Origin: JAENVT01 sp963720775
GTDB taxonomy: Bacteria > Actinomycetota > Acidimicrobiia > Acidimicrobiales > Ilumatobacteraceae
Direction of reading: 5' to 3'
Length of the DNA stretch: 64,000 nucleotides
Assembly (NCBI GenBank): GCA_963720775.1
Contig: CAVRGR010000004.1
Coordinates: 1 to 64,000, forward strand
Shown: positions 1 to 9,319 of the stretch, one piece after another
Position numbering within the stretch: position 1 is the first letter of the stretch
How the letters are laid out: each line of letters begins with the position of its first letter
The notes under the pieces: generated by a model
Told to the model about the DNA's origin: nothing
Databases searched by the model: none
What the model saw: the letters and a program-made list of their open reading frames with translations, nothing else
Translations under genes and position numbers: made by a program

Positions 1-629
1 AGCAACCGGACACCATCAAGATCGGCGTCGTCGCCTTCAACAACGGCGCGCTGGTCACTCAGCAACCGACCAACGACCGCGCCGAGGCGTTGTCGGCGAT
101 CGATCGATTGGCATCGACAGGGGCAACGTCGCTCGGCCAGGGAATCTTCGCCTCCCTCAGCGCAATTGCCGGCAAGCCACTGACTCTGCCGAAGGACGCT
201 TCACCAGACGACGTCGGCAACATCGACATTGGCTACTACGGCTCGGCGGCCATCGTTTTGTTGTCCGATGGCGAGAACACGTCGGGTCCTGACGCCGCCG
301 CGGTCGCCCAACTTGCATCGACCGCCGGTGTGCACATCTACCCGATCGGGATCGGCAGCACGCAGGGAACGGTGCTGCAGATCAACGGCTTCAGCGTGGC
401 AACGGCACTCGACGAGCAGACGCTGAAGCAGATCGCGTCCGTCACCAACGGCACGTACTACAACGCCACCAACTCGGCGACACTCGCGCAGATCTACAAG
501 AGCATCGACCTGCGCACCGTGACCGACCCGAAGGAGACCGAGGTGACCGCGCTCTTTGCCGCCGTCAGCACAATTCTCCTGCTCGTCGGTGGGGTCATGT
601 CGATGCTGTGGTTCGGAAGGTTGGTGTAA
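1..629 (+). CDS. VWA-domain membrane protein (BatA/BatB-like), 3' part only
   Basis: The reading frame is open from base 3, so the start lies before the window. What is visible is the C-terminal half of a von Willebrand factor A domain, with the family pattern LLSDGENTSG and a following IYPIGIGS strand. One C-terminal transmembrane helix (about the last 25 residues) comes next. Such proteins sit in the membrane with the VWA fold outside the bilayer and often accompany MoxR ATPases and DUF58 proteins, which would lie upstream and out of view. The next VWA gene starts 2 nt after this stop, so the two form an operon. The MIDAS DxSxS residues fall outside the window. Confidence 0.85.
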   Translation, partial: QPDTIKIGVVAFNNGALVTQQPTNDRAEALSAIDRLASTGATSLGQGIFASLSAIAGKPLTLPKDASPDDVGNIDIGYYGSAAIVLLSDGENTSGPDAAAVAQLASTAGVHIYPIGIGSTQGTVLQINGFSVATALDEQTLKQIASVTNGTYYNATNSATLAQIYKSIDLRTVTDPKETEVTALFAAVSTILLLVGGVMSMLWFGRLV

Positions 630-631
630 CG

Positions 632-1750
632 GTGTCGTTCGCGACCCCACTCGCACTGCTGGCGCTCGTGATCGTGCCGCTGCTGCTCGGTGGCTACCTG
701 TGGCAGCTGCGCCGCAGGCGCAAGAGCGCCGTGCGTTACTCGAGCGTCGCCCTCGTTCGCCAAGCGATCCCCAAGCGATCGCGCTGGCGCCGTCACGTGC
801 CTCCTGCTCTGTTCCTCGCCGCCATCGCCGCGCTGGCCCTCGGCTCGGCTCGACCGCAACTCTCGCAGGACATCGCCCTCAACAAGACGTCGATCATCCT
901 CACGCTCGATGTGTCGGGTTCGATGTGCGCCACCGACGTGTCTCCGAACCGCCTCACCGCCGCGCAGAATGCCGCCAAGGAGTTCGTCAAGAACCAGGTT
1001 GCCGGCACCCGCATCGGGATAATCGCCTTCTCCAACTTCGCCCAACTGGTCGTACCACCCACCCGCGACAAGGCCGCCTTGACGCGAGCCATCGACGGGC
1101 TGACGACGAGCCGCGGAACAGTGATCGGTGCGGCGACCCTGCAGGCCATCGATGCCATCGCTTCGGTGGATCCGAGCGTCGCTCCAGTCGACGCCGATGT
1201 CGAGGCCCAGGCGAACCAGGGCGGTCGGGGCGGTGCTGGCAACGGACCCCCGCCCGACACGACTCCAGCACCGGTGCCGGCCCAGGGCTACGTGCCCGAC
1301 ATCGTCGTGTTGCTCACCGACGGCGCCAACACCCGCGGCATCTCACCCGTCGATGCCGCCAAGCAGGCCGCAGCGCGGCGAGTGCGGGTATTCACGATCG
1401 GCTTCGGCACCGACCAGCCGACGGCGCTCGTGTGCACGGCCGCACAACTCGGCGCCGGCGCGTTCGACGGCGGTCCCGGAAACGGTGGTCCCGGAAACGG
1501 TGGCTTCGGCGGTGGGCGGCGCAACTTCTTGGACCGCGACGAGACGACGTTGAAGGCAGTGGCCGCCGCGACCGGCGGAAAGTACTTTCAGGCCGAGGAC
1601 GCCGATCAGTTGCACGACGTGTTCGCCAAGCTGCCGAGCGACATCCAGAACCAGCACGAGGAAGACGAGATCAGCGTGTGGTTCGTCTTCGCCGGTGCCC
1701 TACTGGCAGTCGGTGCCCTCGGGTTGTCGTTGTGGTGGAACCGAACCTGA
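632..1750 (+). CDS. VWA-domain membrane protein (BatA/BatB-like)
   Basis: The protein has 372 residues. Two N-terminal hydrophobic helices (LALLALVIVPLLL and a second near residue 60) precede a VWA domain with an intact MIDAS motif (DVSGS) and the later LLTDGAN pattern. One C-terminal helix ends the protein. This is the BatA/BatB layout: two helices, extracytoplasmic VWA, one helix. I chose GTG at 632 because GGAAGG lies about 10 nt upstream and the protein then begins with the family-typical short hydrophobic N-terminus; an in-frame GTG at 608 would overlap the previous gene. A Gly/Pro/Asn-rich insert near residue 285 comes from a 15-nt direct repeat. The role is unproven; relatives assist MoxR-type chaperones in envelope processes. 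Confidence 0.85.
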   Translation: MSFATPLALLALVIVPLLLGGYLWQLRRRRKSAVRYSSVALVRQAIPKRSRWRRHVPPALFLAAIAALALGSARPQLSQDIALNKTSIILTLDVSGSMCATDVSPNRLTAAQNAAKEFVKNQVAGTRIGIIAFSNFAQLVVPPTRDKAALTRAIDGLTTSRGTVIGAATLQAIDAIASVDPSVAPVDADVEAQANQGGRGGAGNGPPPDTTPAPVPAQGYVPDIVVLLTDGANTRGISPVDAAKQAAARRVRVFTIGFGTDQPTALVCTAAQLGAGAFDGGPGNGGPGNGGFGGGRRNFLDRDETTLKAVAAATGGKYFQAEDADQLHDVFAKLPSDIQNQHEEDEISVWFVFAGALLAVGALGLSLWWNRT

Positions 1751-1764
1751 CCACAGTTCGAGTT

Positions 1765-4245
1765 CTACTCCGTGTGAAGCAACAACGTCGCAGGAGTCTG
1801 TGCTGCGCTCCGAGCGGGGATGGCGGCGACGACGTTGGCGAGGAAAAGCGCGCCGACGGCCACAAGCATGATCGTCGGAGTGGCGACGATGGGCCTCGGC
1901 ACCGCGTGGATCTCGTTGGCAAACAGATCCCAGAGCGAGCGGCCGACGATGAGGCCGACAGGCACGCCAACCACGACTCCGATGCCGACAGCGATGGTCG
2001 ACTGCCACGCGACGGCCGCAGCAAGTTGGCGTTGCGTGAAGCCGAGCGTCTTCAGAAGCGCGAGATCGCGGCGACGACGGCGGACTGACGCGACAAGCGT
2101 GAGGGCAAGCGCAGAAGTGGCACCCGTGGCGAGGGCTATACCGAGGTACAGCGGCATGGCAGTCATCGACCGGAAGTTGACGATCTCCGCAGGATGCTGC
2201 ACCGTGAGCACCTCGACGCCATAGTTCGTCGGCAAGCTCAAGCTGGTCGCCATCCGGTTCAGTACCGAGAGTGCTGTGTCTTTGTCCGCGCCACCGCGAA
2301 GGCGGACGAAGATGGCCTCGGGGCCCAACGGAAGATTGCCGACGGGGTCTTTGTCTGCGGCCGAGAGAAGGCCGTTTGGAACAAGCGCGCCCTCGCCCAT
2401 CGTGGTGTGAAACCCGCTGAACCCGACCGTTGGCATCGTGGCTGTTCCCACAATTCGCAGGGTCGTCGGGGTCGTGGAATCGAAGCTCGCCACGACGGTG
2501 TCACCGACGTGCTTGTGCAACTGAGCCAGGGAGGTGGCCCCGAGCACTATCTCGTCAGCTGCTTCCAGACCGTGCCCGGAGAGCAGCGGTGGTCCGACCG
2601 GCGCGTTCAGATCCGCGCCGATGATGTGCACGGTCTGACCGTCGAGCTCTGCGCCCCAGAAGTAGACACCCGACCAGGCGGCGACGTCCCCATCCGCTTC
2701 GAGAAGCTGCGCGGATTGCTGTTCGGGAATCGCGCCTACGCCTCCGCCGCCGCTCAGTTCGTAGTCCCAGTTCCATCCGTAGAGGGCTGGCCGCGACACA
2801 AGCGCGTGCAGGCTGGCACCGAAGATGAGCGTGCTGACGACCACGGCAACGGCGAGTGTGGCGCCAAAGATCGCCGAGCGAACCGGCACCGTGTTGCGCC
2901 CGCGACCGGGCTCGAGCGCGAACCGGATGCCGATGACCGTCGGCGCCGACGGACCTGCGGCGGCGGCCAGTCGCGCCACCCTCGAGGTCCGCGGCACGGT
3001 CAGCCCGGACCTCTCCCTGCGCCGCGGGGCACCCGCCGCTGCCAGGACGACGGTGATCGCAGTCGGGATCGCGATCAGAACGACGACTCCCACGGCAAGC
3101 ACGGTCCAATCGAAATCGATCCCCCGAGAGGGATACAGCCGACGAACCGGCCCGATCGGCGCAAGCGGCGACACCCCCACGGCTACACCCAGTGCGAGCA
3201 CAGCACCAACGAGGATGCTGCCGAGCACGCCGATGACTCCGTCGGTCGCCGTCATCGCCGGAGTGGCTCCCAAGGCCCGCAGTGCGTCGAGGTCGTCGCG
3301 GCCGAGTCGAAGTTGACGGCCGACGAGCTGAGCGGCGATGAGCAACGCGGCCAGGGCCGCTATCAGACCGAACACGCCCAAGGCGATCGACTCCGGCTTG
3401 ATGGCCCGATCCGTCTTGGCAAATTCGATCGAGGTGATCGTGTCACTGAGTTGCACCCCGGATGGTACGGCCTGAGTGATCGCGGCTTCCACGGCCGGTA
3501 CGTCGCGATCGCCTCCGTCGAGCCGCAACGCCACAACGGTGTTCTGCACACAGCACTCTTTGAGCTGTTGCGACAATGCCGGCGTGAACAACACGAACAT
3601 CGAGTCCCCGGCTTCAATGTCGTCCTGGACCACCGCATTGTTGAACAAGCCCACACCGACCACCTTGAGGTCGACGCGGAGGTGCGGAGCCTGTGTCGGC
3701 TCGAACAACCCGGGCTCGGTGGCGTCCGCGTTGGCGTAGAAGCCCCATGGAACTACCGAGCCGATGTGTAGCCCGAAGTGCTGAAGGACGTCGGCTGACA
3801 TCACGACTTCGTCGACACGGGTGGGATCGGCCATGCGCCCTTGGGTGATCGTGATGCGATCCTGGTCGAAGTACAAGCCGTCAACGCTTCCTACGGTGGG
3901 CACGGAGACGTTGTCGAGAGTGCCGTCAGGGTTCAACGGGTAGGCATTGAGCACGGCGTAGCTCTCGAGGCTCCGGACACGGGGTAAGTGACGGATGGTG
4001 TCGATGATCGTCGCCGGGTATCCGGCATCTGGGTTCGAGTTCGTGAGGTTCACGATGACATCGGACGGGTTCGTACTCGCCAAGAACACCGAGTACGACG
4101 ACTGAGTACGTCGTGCCGCGGCGACGGCGCCCATCGCCACACCGCCGACTATCCCGACAAGCAGCACGAGCGACAGGTAGCCACCCAGCCGACGCCTGAA
4201 CGTCGCCCGGAACCGGAACCAGGCCACACGAACAACCCCTCTCAC
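1765..4245 (-). CDS. FtsX-like ABC permease, large two-module type
   Basis: The protein has 826 residues. An N-terminal transmembrane helix followed by the conserved AVAAARRTQSS segment leads into a large extracytoplasmic domain. Then come an FtsX-type three-helix block (about 310-420), a second extracytoplasmic domain, and a final three-helix FtsX block whose cytoplasmic loop reads RRRRRDLALLKTLGFT, the typical contact with an ABC ATPase. MacB/LolCE-type permeases act as mechanotransmission units. The GTG at 4245 is preferred because GAGGAA lies 7 nt upstream and the upstream paralogue ends 10 nt earlier; an open frame continues to 4347 but lacks family similarity. Its neighbour at 4256-6763 is a clear paralogue. 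No ATPase gene is adjacent. Confidence 0.85.
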   Translation of the reverse strand: MRGVVRVAWFRFRATFRRRLGGYLSLVLLVGIVGGVAMGAVAAARRTQSSYSVFLASTNPSDVIVNLTNSNPDAGYPATIIDTIRHLPRVRSLESYAVLNAYPLNPDGTLDNVSVPTVGSVDGLYFDQDRITITQGRMADPTRVDEVVMSADVLQHFGLHIGSVVPWGFYANADATEPGLFEPTQAPHLRVDLKVVGVGLFNNAVVQDDIEAGDSMFVLFTPALSQQLKECCVQNTVVALRLDGGDRDVPAVEAAITQAVPSGVQLSDTITSIEFAKTDRAIKPESIALGVFGLIAALAALLIAAQLVGRQLRLGRDDLDALRALGATPAMTATDGVIGVLGSILVGAVLALGVAVGVSPLAPIGPVRRLYPSRGIDFDWTVLAVGVVVLIAIPTAITVVLAAAGAPRRRERSGLTVPRTSRVARLAAAAGPSAPTVIGIRFALEPGRGRNTVPVRSAIFGATLAVAVVVSTLIFGASLHALVSRPALYGWNWDYELSGGGGVGAIPEQQSAQLLEADGDVAAWSGVYFWGAELDGQTVHIIGADLNAPVGPPLLSGHGLEAADEIVLGATSLAQLHKHVGDTVVASFDSTTPTTLRIVGTATMPTVGFSGFHTTMGEGALVPNGLLSAADKDPVGNLPLGPEAIFVRLRGGADKDTALSVLNRMATSLSLPTNYGVEVLTVQHPAEIVNFRSMTAMPLYLGIALATGATSALALTLVASVRRRRRDLALLKTLGFTQRQLAAAVAWQSTIAVGIGVVVGVPVGLIVGRSLWDLFANEIHAVPRPIVATPTIMLVAVGALFLANVVAAIPARSAAQTPATLLLHTE

Positions 4246-4255
4246 GTCAGGTTCC

Positions 4256-6763
4256 TCAATCCACGCGCAGCAACGTGGCCGCTGGTGTGCGGGCAGCGCT
4301 TCGGGCGGGGATGGCGGCGACGAGGTTGGCGAGCACCACGGCACCAACAGCGATGAGCGTGATCGGTACCGCCGGAACTGTGGTGTGTGGCACGACGTGG
4401 ATGCCGTCGGCGAAGCGCGTCCACAGCCAGCGGCCCAGCACGATCCCTACAGGGACGCCGACGATCGTACCGAGAGCCGCGGCCACGGTTGATTGCCAGG
4501 CAACGGTCGCGGCGAGCTGACGTCGTGTGAATCCGAGGGTCTTCAACAGGGCGAGGTCGCGCCGACGCCGGCGGACTGACGCGATCAATGTCAGGGCTAG
4601 CGCTGCGACCGCACCGACCGCCAGACTCGCTCCGAGCACGGTGGGAGCGGTGCCCATCGATCGGTAGTTCACGATCTCGGCCGGTCGTTGCACCGGCAGC
4701 ACGGTGACGGGACCGTCGCCATTCGAATCGGTGTACATCCCGTCGGCGTCGGTTTGCAGCGTCTGTCGTGCCGAGCGCTGGTCGACTCCTTCTCGAAACC
4801 GAACGAAGTATGCCTGGGGACCGTCTTGGGCTCCGAAACCCCGGTCGTCTGCAGGGAAGAGCGTCTGCGAGACCACCGCTCCACTCGTGAGCCCCATGTG
4901 CAGGGTGACCGCAATCCCCACAGCGGGCAGCGCTGCTGTGCCCGCGACGACCAATACGGTGGGTTGCCCAGTCCCAATGGTGACGCTCACGGTGTCGCCC
5001 ACGTGCTTGTGAAGTTCCGCCAACGTCGTCGCACCGAGCAGGACCTCGTCCGGCTTCTCGAGTGCATGACCGGACAGCATCGAGGGGGCGACAGGCGCAC
5101 CTGGGTCGGTGCCGAGAACCGGAACCGTCAGGTCGTCGATCTGAGCCGACGCGAAGTAGACCCCCGCCCATGCCGCGACATTCGCGTCGCCATCGAGGAG
5201 CGGCTTGGCCTTGTCTTGCGGAATGTTGGAGATACCTGAATAGGCGGAGCGCAGTTCGTAGTCCCAGTTCCACCCGTACAGTTCGGGCCGGGAGACGAGG
5301 GTGTGCAAGCTGGCGCCGAAGATCAGAGTTCCGACCACGACGACGACCGCCAGACAACCTCCCAGCATTGCCGAGCGAACGGGCGCGGCGTTCTGTCCAC
5401 TTCCGGGCTCGACGGCGAATCGAACGCCCATAGCGGCCGACGGCGGAACACCGGCACCGGAGACGATGCTCGCCACTATTGACGGCCGCGACTCGGAACG
5501 CCGGCCCCGCCGGGCGACACGCTCGGGAGCTACGCGGCGGGCCACGGCAAGAGCGAGTGCTGCCGGTCCGGCGATCAGTACCAACAACCCGAGACCGAGC
5601 ACGGTCCAGTCGAAGGCAGCCCCCGGCGAGGGGTCCACGGCGCGCACGGGTCCGAGTGGAGCCAACGGCGACAGCGCAACCGCCGCCGCACATGCGAGCA
5701 TGCCTCCGACGATTACTGCGCCGACCACGCCGATCAATCCGTCGGTGGCCGTCATCGCCGGACTGGCGCCGAGGCCGCGCAGCACGCCCGCCTCGTGGGC
5801 ACCGAGCCTGAGTTGGCGGCCGATCACCTGGCCAACGATCAACAATGCGGCGAGCGCGGCGATCCCGCCGAACACGGCGAGCGCGATCGCCTCCGGCTCA
5901 ATGGCCCGTTCAGCCTTGGCGACCTGCGTCGAGGTGACGGATGTGACGACCGCGGTCGGAATCGCCTTGGCGATCTCGGACTCGACCGCGCTGAGATCAC
6001 GGTCGCCATGGGCGAGCTGCAACCCGGCGGAGAACCCATCGGCGCCGCAACACTGGGCCAACCGGCCGGCGATTGCCGGGCTGAGGAGCACATCCGTCGG
6101 TAGGCGGTCGGTGTCGTCCTGAACGACCTCGTTGTTGAAGACCACGATGCCGACGAGCGTGACGTCGAGCGTGAAGTAGGCGGGGACGCTCGCCGTACGG
6201 AACCCCGGCAAGTTGGCCTGGTCGTTCGTGTAGAAGCCGAGACGATGAACGCTCCCCACGTGGTCCCCGAGGGCCTTGGCGGCAGGTTCGCTCATGACGA
6301 TCTCGTTGGCTCGCGTGGGATCAGCCATTCGGCCTTGTACCACCGTCACGCGATCCTGGTCCCCGTACAACCCGTCGGGGCTGGAGACGACGAAAACACC
6401 TTTGGCCTCGGCGTCGGCATTTGCAGCCACCGGGGCTCCGTCCGGCCCCAACTCGACGACGTTGGGCACGCCCCAGCTGGCGACCCGCCGCACATTCGGC
6501 AAGCCGGCCAACGTCTGTTTGAAGGTGGTCGCGTGGTTGCCAACAGTCACTTGGGCGAGATCGACCACGTGCAGGTCAGATGGATTGGTGCTCTTGATGT
6601 AGGCGGGGAACGACGACTGCGTGCGACGCGCCGCAGCGACCGCGCCCATCGCAACGCCTCCGACCAGCCCGACCAAGAGGACGATCGAAAGATACCCACC
6701 AGCACGATGACGCAGACCGGCACGAAAACGAAACCAGGTGACTCGCAAGACCAGACGACTCAT
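4256..6763 (-). CDS. FtsX-like ABC permease, paralogue of the next gene downstream
   Basis: The protein has 835 residues with the same two-module plan as its neighbour: an N-terminal helix with AVAAARRTQSS, a large outside domain, an FtsX block, a second outside domain, and a last FtsX block containing RRRRRDLALLKTLGFT. The two proteins align along their whole length, including the STNPSD and GRMADPTR segments, so they come from a tandem duplication. They probably act as a heterodimer with an ATPase encoded elsewhere. The ATG at 6763 aligns with the N-terminus of the paralogue. Upstream lies a 192-nt spacer with a TAC repeat. Confidence 0.85.
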   Translation of the reverse strand: MSRLVLRVTWFRFRAGLRHRAGGYLSIVLLVGLVGGVAMGAVAAARRTQSSFPAYIKSTNPSDLHVVDLAQVTVGNHATTFKQTLAGLPNVRRVASWGVPNVVELGPDGAPVAANADAEAKGVFVVSSPDGLYGDQDRVTVVQGRMADPTRANEIVMSEPAAKALGDHVGSVHRLGFYTNDQANLPGFRTASVPAYFTLDVTLVGIVVFNNEVVQDDTDRLPTDVLLSPAIAGRLAQCCGADGFSAGLQLAHGDRDLSAVESEIAKAIPTAVVTSVTSTQVAKAERAIEPEAIALAVFGGIAALAALLIVGQVIGRQLRLGAHEAGVLRGLGASPAMTATDGLIGVVGAVIVGGMLACAAAVALSPLAPLGPVRAVDPSPGAAFDWTVLGLGLLVLIAGPAALALAVARRVAPERVARRGRRSESRPSIVASIVSGAGVPPSAAMGVRFAVEPGSGQNAAPVRSAMLGGCLAVVVVVGTLIFGASLHTLVSRPELYGWNWDYELRSAYSGISNIPQDKAKPLLDGDANVAAWAGVYFASAQIDDLTVPVLGTDPGAPVAPSMLSGHALEKPDEVLLGATTLAELHKHVGDTVSVTIGTGQPTVLVVAGTAALPAVGIAVTLHMGLTSGAVVSQTLFPADDRGFGAQDGPQAYFVRFREGVDQRSARQTLQTDADGMYTDSNGDGPVTVLPVQRPAEIVNYRSMGTAPTVLGASLAVGAVAALALTLIASVRRRRRDLALLKTLGFTRRQLAATVAWQSTVAAALGTIVGVPVGIVLGRWLWTRFADGIHVVPHTTVPAVPITLIAVGAVVLANLVAAIPARSAARTPAATLLRVD

Positions 6764-6878
6764 CCTGACGCATCCATGCCCATCTCGATCCGTGTGAACA
6801 CGCTACGGACGTGCCCGCGCCCAGTGTGCTCTGTCGATCGTCCGGTGGAAAAGGTGGCCAGCCAGTGACCCACGCTCG

Positions 6879-6902
6879 TACTACTACTACTACTACTACT
6901 AC
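6879..6902. repeat. Trinucleotide tract, eight TAC units
   Basis: Eight perfect TAC units (GTA on the other strand) are followed by two CAC units in the spacer between the permease gene (start 6763) and the end of the LPxTG gene (6956). Both flanking genes are on the minus strand, so the tract lies in the 5' region of the permease operon. Slipped-strand change here could alter promoter spacing. Nothing else is recognisable in this 192-nt spacer. Confidence 0.9.
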
Positions 6903-6955
6903 CACCACGCTCGAAGGCAGCGGACGATCAACGACCGGATGACCCGGGTGGCTGC

Positions 6956-8167
6956 CTAAGGCATGGGGCGCACAAGCGATGGTCGACGGCGGCTGGAGGT
7001 CGAGCGGACCAGCAAGCAGCCGGTGACGGTCAAGCCGAATGCAATGAACAGGAGCGGGCCCGTACGCGACGTGCCGGTGGCCGGAAGCGTAGGGCTGTGC
7101 GAGAGGACTACTGGTGGCGGCGGCGGAGGCGGCGGGGACAACACTGTGACGATCTCGTTTGCTGCATTGCACGTACCGGCGACCGGAGCGTTGTTCTGGT
7201 CGCCGCTGTACGAGGCCACCCATCGATAGTCGCCGGCGGCTACCGGAGAGAACACGCCCGAGGTCACAGCGCCACCGGTCACCGGATAGCTGACGCCCAG
7301 CGATGTGAACACGGGGACGCCGCTGCACGTTGCGTCGTCGGGGCCGTAGAGGCGGAAATCGATCGTGGCACCCGGCTGCGGGTTGATCCGCCCCGACACC
7401 GTGGCCGTGTCGGCCAACTGTCCGCTACCGACCGTGATGTTTGCCGAGGCGACGGTGGCGATGTTCGGCGTCGCCCGCGCCACCGTCATGCCGAGCGTGG
7501 TGCCGCGCCCGGAGGCCGTGTTGGTGGTCTGCCCGACGTACTGCGTGTTGTCGACCACCTGAACCGTCTGCACTCCTGCGGTTGCAGGGTCTTGGTCGAT
7601 TGTCGGCGTCTTCAGCACGCTGAAGGAGAAGTTGATCTGGCACATCGAGTTGGGACCGGTGATGCCGGTGAGGAACACGTGGCCGCCCGCCTGAGGGGTG
7701 AAGCGCATCTGACCGAAGATGTTGGTCGCCGGATCGATCGCCGTGACGTCGAAGACCATCCCGTCGCAAGCGGTGCCGGCCGCGCCCACAGCTGTGGGCG
7801 AGATCTGGAGCACGCCCGGGTCGGCGCCGGTTGGCACGCATGCGGAGAACGAGCCGAGAATCCCGCACGCCGGGATCAGCGTGATGCCAGGATCCCCAAC
7901 AGGACACGGAAAGGCATCGCCGAAGTTGCACACGGTGTTGATGTCGGTGGTGTTCGGGTCAGAGTTGTTGTTGCTCAACTGAACATATGCCGGCACGCCC
8001 GTATCCCCGACCGTGACGACACTGGGGAACGTCGGCGCGGCCGCCGCCCCGTAGCCGGCGCTGGCGGACCCGGACCAGGCCAGGACGACTGCGAGAGAGA
8101 CTGTTGCAAGGACAAGGACACACCGGACGAAGGCCGAGGATCCTGTTCGTGGATCACCGATTGGCAC
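6956..8167 (-). CDS. Secreted LPxTG-type surface protein
   Basis: The protein has 403 residues. A signal peptide (hydrophobic core about 18-35, ending SASA) is followed by a Thr/Ser/Gly-rich domain with several Cys residues and an Ig-like region near 265-350. A wall-spanning run of eight prolines follows, then a sortase signal: LPATGTS, a hydrophobic helix and an Arg-rich tail. The GTG start at 8167 is firmly placed because a perfect AGGAGG (8174-8179 on the minus strand) lies 6 nt upstream; an open frame to 8215 runs past it. The LPATG form suits actinobacterial class E sortases, but none is encoded here. I recognise no catalytic motif, so adhesion or a structural surface role is a guess. 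Confidence 0.8.
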   Translation of the reverse strand: MPIGDPRTGSSAFVRCVLVLATVSLAVVLAWSGSASAGYGAAAAPTFPSVVTVGDTGVPAYVQLSNNNSDPNTTDINTVCNFGDAFPCPVGDPGITLIPACGILGSFSACVPTGADPGVLQISPTAVGAAGTACDGMVFDVTAIDPATNIFGQMRFTPQAGGHVFLTGITGPNSMCQINFSFSVLKTPTIDQDPATAGVQTVQVVDNTQYVGQTTNTASGRGTTLGMTVARATPNIATVASANITVGSGQLADTATVSGRINPQPGATIDFRLYGPDDATCSGVPVFTSLGVSYPVTGGAVTSGVFSPVAAGDYRWVASYSGDQNNAPVAGTCNAANEIVTVLSPPPPPPPPVVLSHSPTLPATGTSRTGPLLFIAFGLTVTGCLLVRSTSSRRRPSLVRPMP

Positions 8168-8334
8168 GACGTACCTCCTGAAGAGGTAGGAACCCAACCA
8201 TGGGCCCTCTTCCACCCGTGACCGCAGACGCTACCGCGGCATCCGCCGTTCCGCAATCACGGACTGTGATCAACTCACCCGCGCAGCGTGACGACTGAAC
8301 GCGCGTTGCGGTTGGAACTCACGGGGCCCAAGAT

Positions 8335-9216
8335 TCAGCCGAGGGCCTTCGCGAACCATCGTCGCGCGTACGGGTTGTCGTTGTACCGCTCGATCGAGGC
8401 GTAGCCGGCGCGCTCGTACATCGCGATGGCCTCGAGCAGGGTGCTGTTCGTGTCGAGCACCACTTGCGTGTGACCGAGTTGTTCGGCGCGCTGCTCCAAG
8501 TGTTCGAGCATGCGTCGACCGATGCCGGCACCGCGGATCTCCGGATGGACCCACATCCTCTTGATCTCACCGGTCGTCTCGTCGAGGCTCTTCACGCCAC
8601 CGCACGCCACCGCGCCCCCATCGCTGTGCGCCACGACGAACGTGCCGGTCGGCGACCGCATCGACGGCGCATCCACGATCAGGGAGTCACCAGGGTCGAA
8701 ACCTGTCGGAAAGCGGCGGTCGAGCTCCTCGAAGTACTGCCCAATTGCCCAAACTGCCTGCTCAGAGGCCGGATCCACGACATCGAACGTCGTGGTGGCC
8801 GCTCTCAGGAGGCGGTCGGCCCTGACGAGTGCAGCGCTGAGCTCGACCTGGTGATTCGGCGACAGTGGGGCGATCATGCGTCGCGCCAACTCCTCCGATC
8901 TACGCTCGAGCACCCGTCGTTCCTCGAGCCCACTCTCCGTGAGTCGGGCCGCGCGCCTCCGACCATCATCTTGATCGGTGACCACGGCGACCAGACCCTC
9001 GGATTCGAGTTGGCGCAGCAGGCGGCTGACGTAGCCCGAATCGAGGCCCAAGCGGGTTCGCAGCTCCTGGACGCCGATGCCATGCGGGCCGATCTCGTAC
9101 AGCAGTCGCGACGGCCCGAGTGGACGCCCGGAGCCGAGGAACGAGTCGTCGAGCACGCCGATCCGCTGGGTGAACGAACGGTTGAACCGCCGCAGTGCGT
9201 CGACGTGATCCTGCAT
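8335..9216 (-). CDS. MarR-type regulator fused to a GNAT acetyltransferase
   Basis: The protein has 293 residues. Residues 1-140 form a MarR winged helix: a recognition region LDSGYVSRLLRQLESEGLV followed by a wing DQDDGRRRAARLT. Residues about 150-293 form a GNAT fold with the acetyl-CoA loop RGAGIGRRMLEHLEQ and the C-terminal MYERAGY motif. The two-domain arrangement is known in actinobacteria; the acetyltransferase half may sense or modify a small molecule while the MarR half represses. A 16-bp inverted repeat 5 nt upstream of the ATG is the likely binding site, which suggests autoregulation. The gene stands alone. Confidence 0.88.
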   Translation of the reverse strand: MQDHVDALRRFNRSFTQRIGVLDDSFLGSGRPLGPSRLLYEIGPHGIGVQELRTRLGLDSGYVSRLLRQLESEGLVAVVTDQDDGRRRAARLTESGLEERRVLERRSEELARRMIAPLSPNHQVELSAALVRADRLLRAATTTFDVVDPASEQAVWAIGQYFEELDRRFPTGFDPGDSLIVDAPSMRSPTGTFVVAHSDGGAVACGGVKSLDETTGEIKRMWVHPEIRGAGIGRRMLEHLEQRAEQLGHTQVVLDTNSTLLEAIAMYERAGYASIERYNDNPYARRWFAKALG

Positions 9217-9221
9217 GAATC

Positions 9222-9237
9222 TCTGACTCTAGTCAGA
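9222..9237. promoter_or_regulatory. Inverted repeat upstream of the marR-GNAT gene, probable operator
   Basis: TCTGACT and AGTCAGA form a perfect 7-bp inverted repeat with a 2-bp centre. It ends 5 nt before the ATG of the MarR-GNAT gene. Read on the minus strand it contains TAGAGT, which is placed as a -10 element for a nearly leaderless message. Size and symmetry match MarR-family operators; binding by this protein is inference. Confidence 0.6.
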
Positions 9238-9319
9238 TAGTTCAGGCCCGAGAAATTCGTAGAGAACTCCTCAAGTCGGCGTCGCCGATGCCGATGATCC
9301 TCTGAACACCAGTGTCGAG

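Noticed and set aside
1473..1505. Short direct repeat as a possible CRISPR or mobile-element trace
   Set aside because: It is two 15-nt units coding for a Gly/Pro/Asn-rich segment inside the VWA protein, with no spacers and no other copies.
2194..3771. A long plus-strand open frame of 525 codons
   Set aside because: It lies wholly opposite the FtsX permease gene, has Arg/Gly/Asp-rich composition without any family pattern, and no ribosome binding site. It is an effect of high GC.
6576..7328. A minus-strand frame with a run of ten valines
   Set aside because: The run comes from the TAC repeat in the intergenic spacer and the frame crosses two real genes in another phase.
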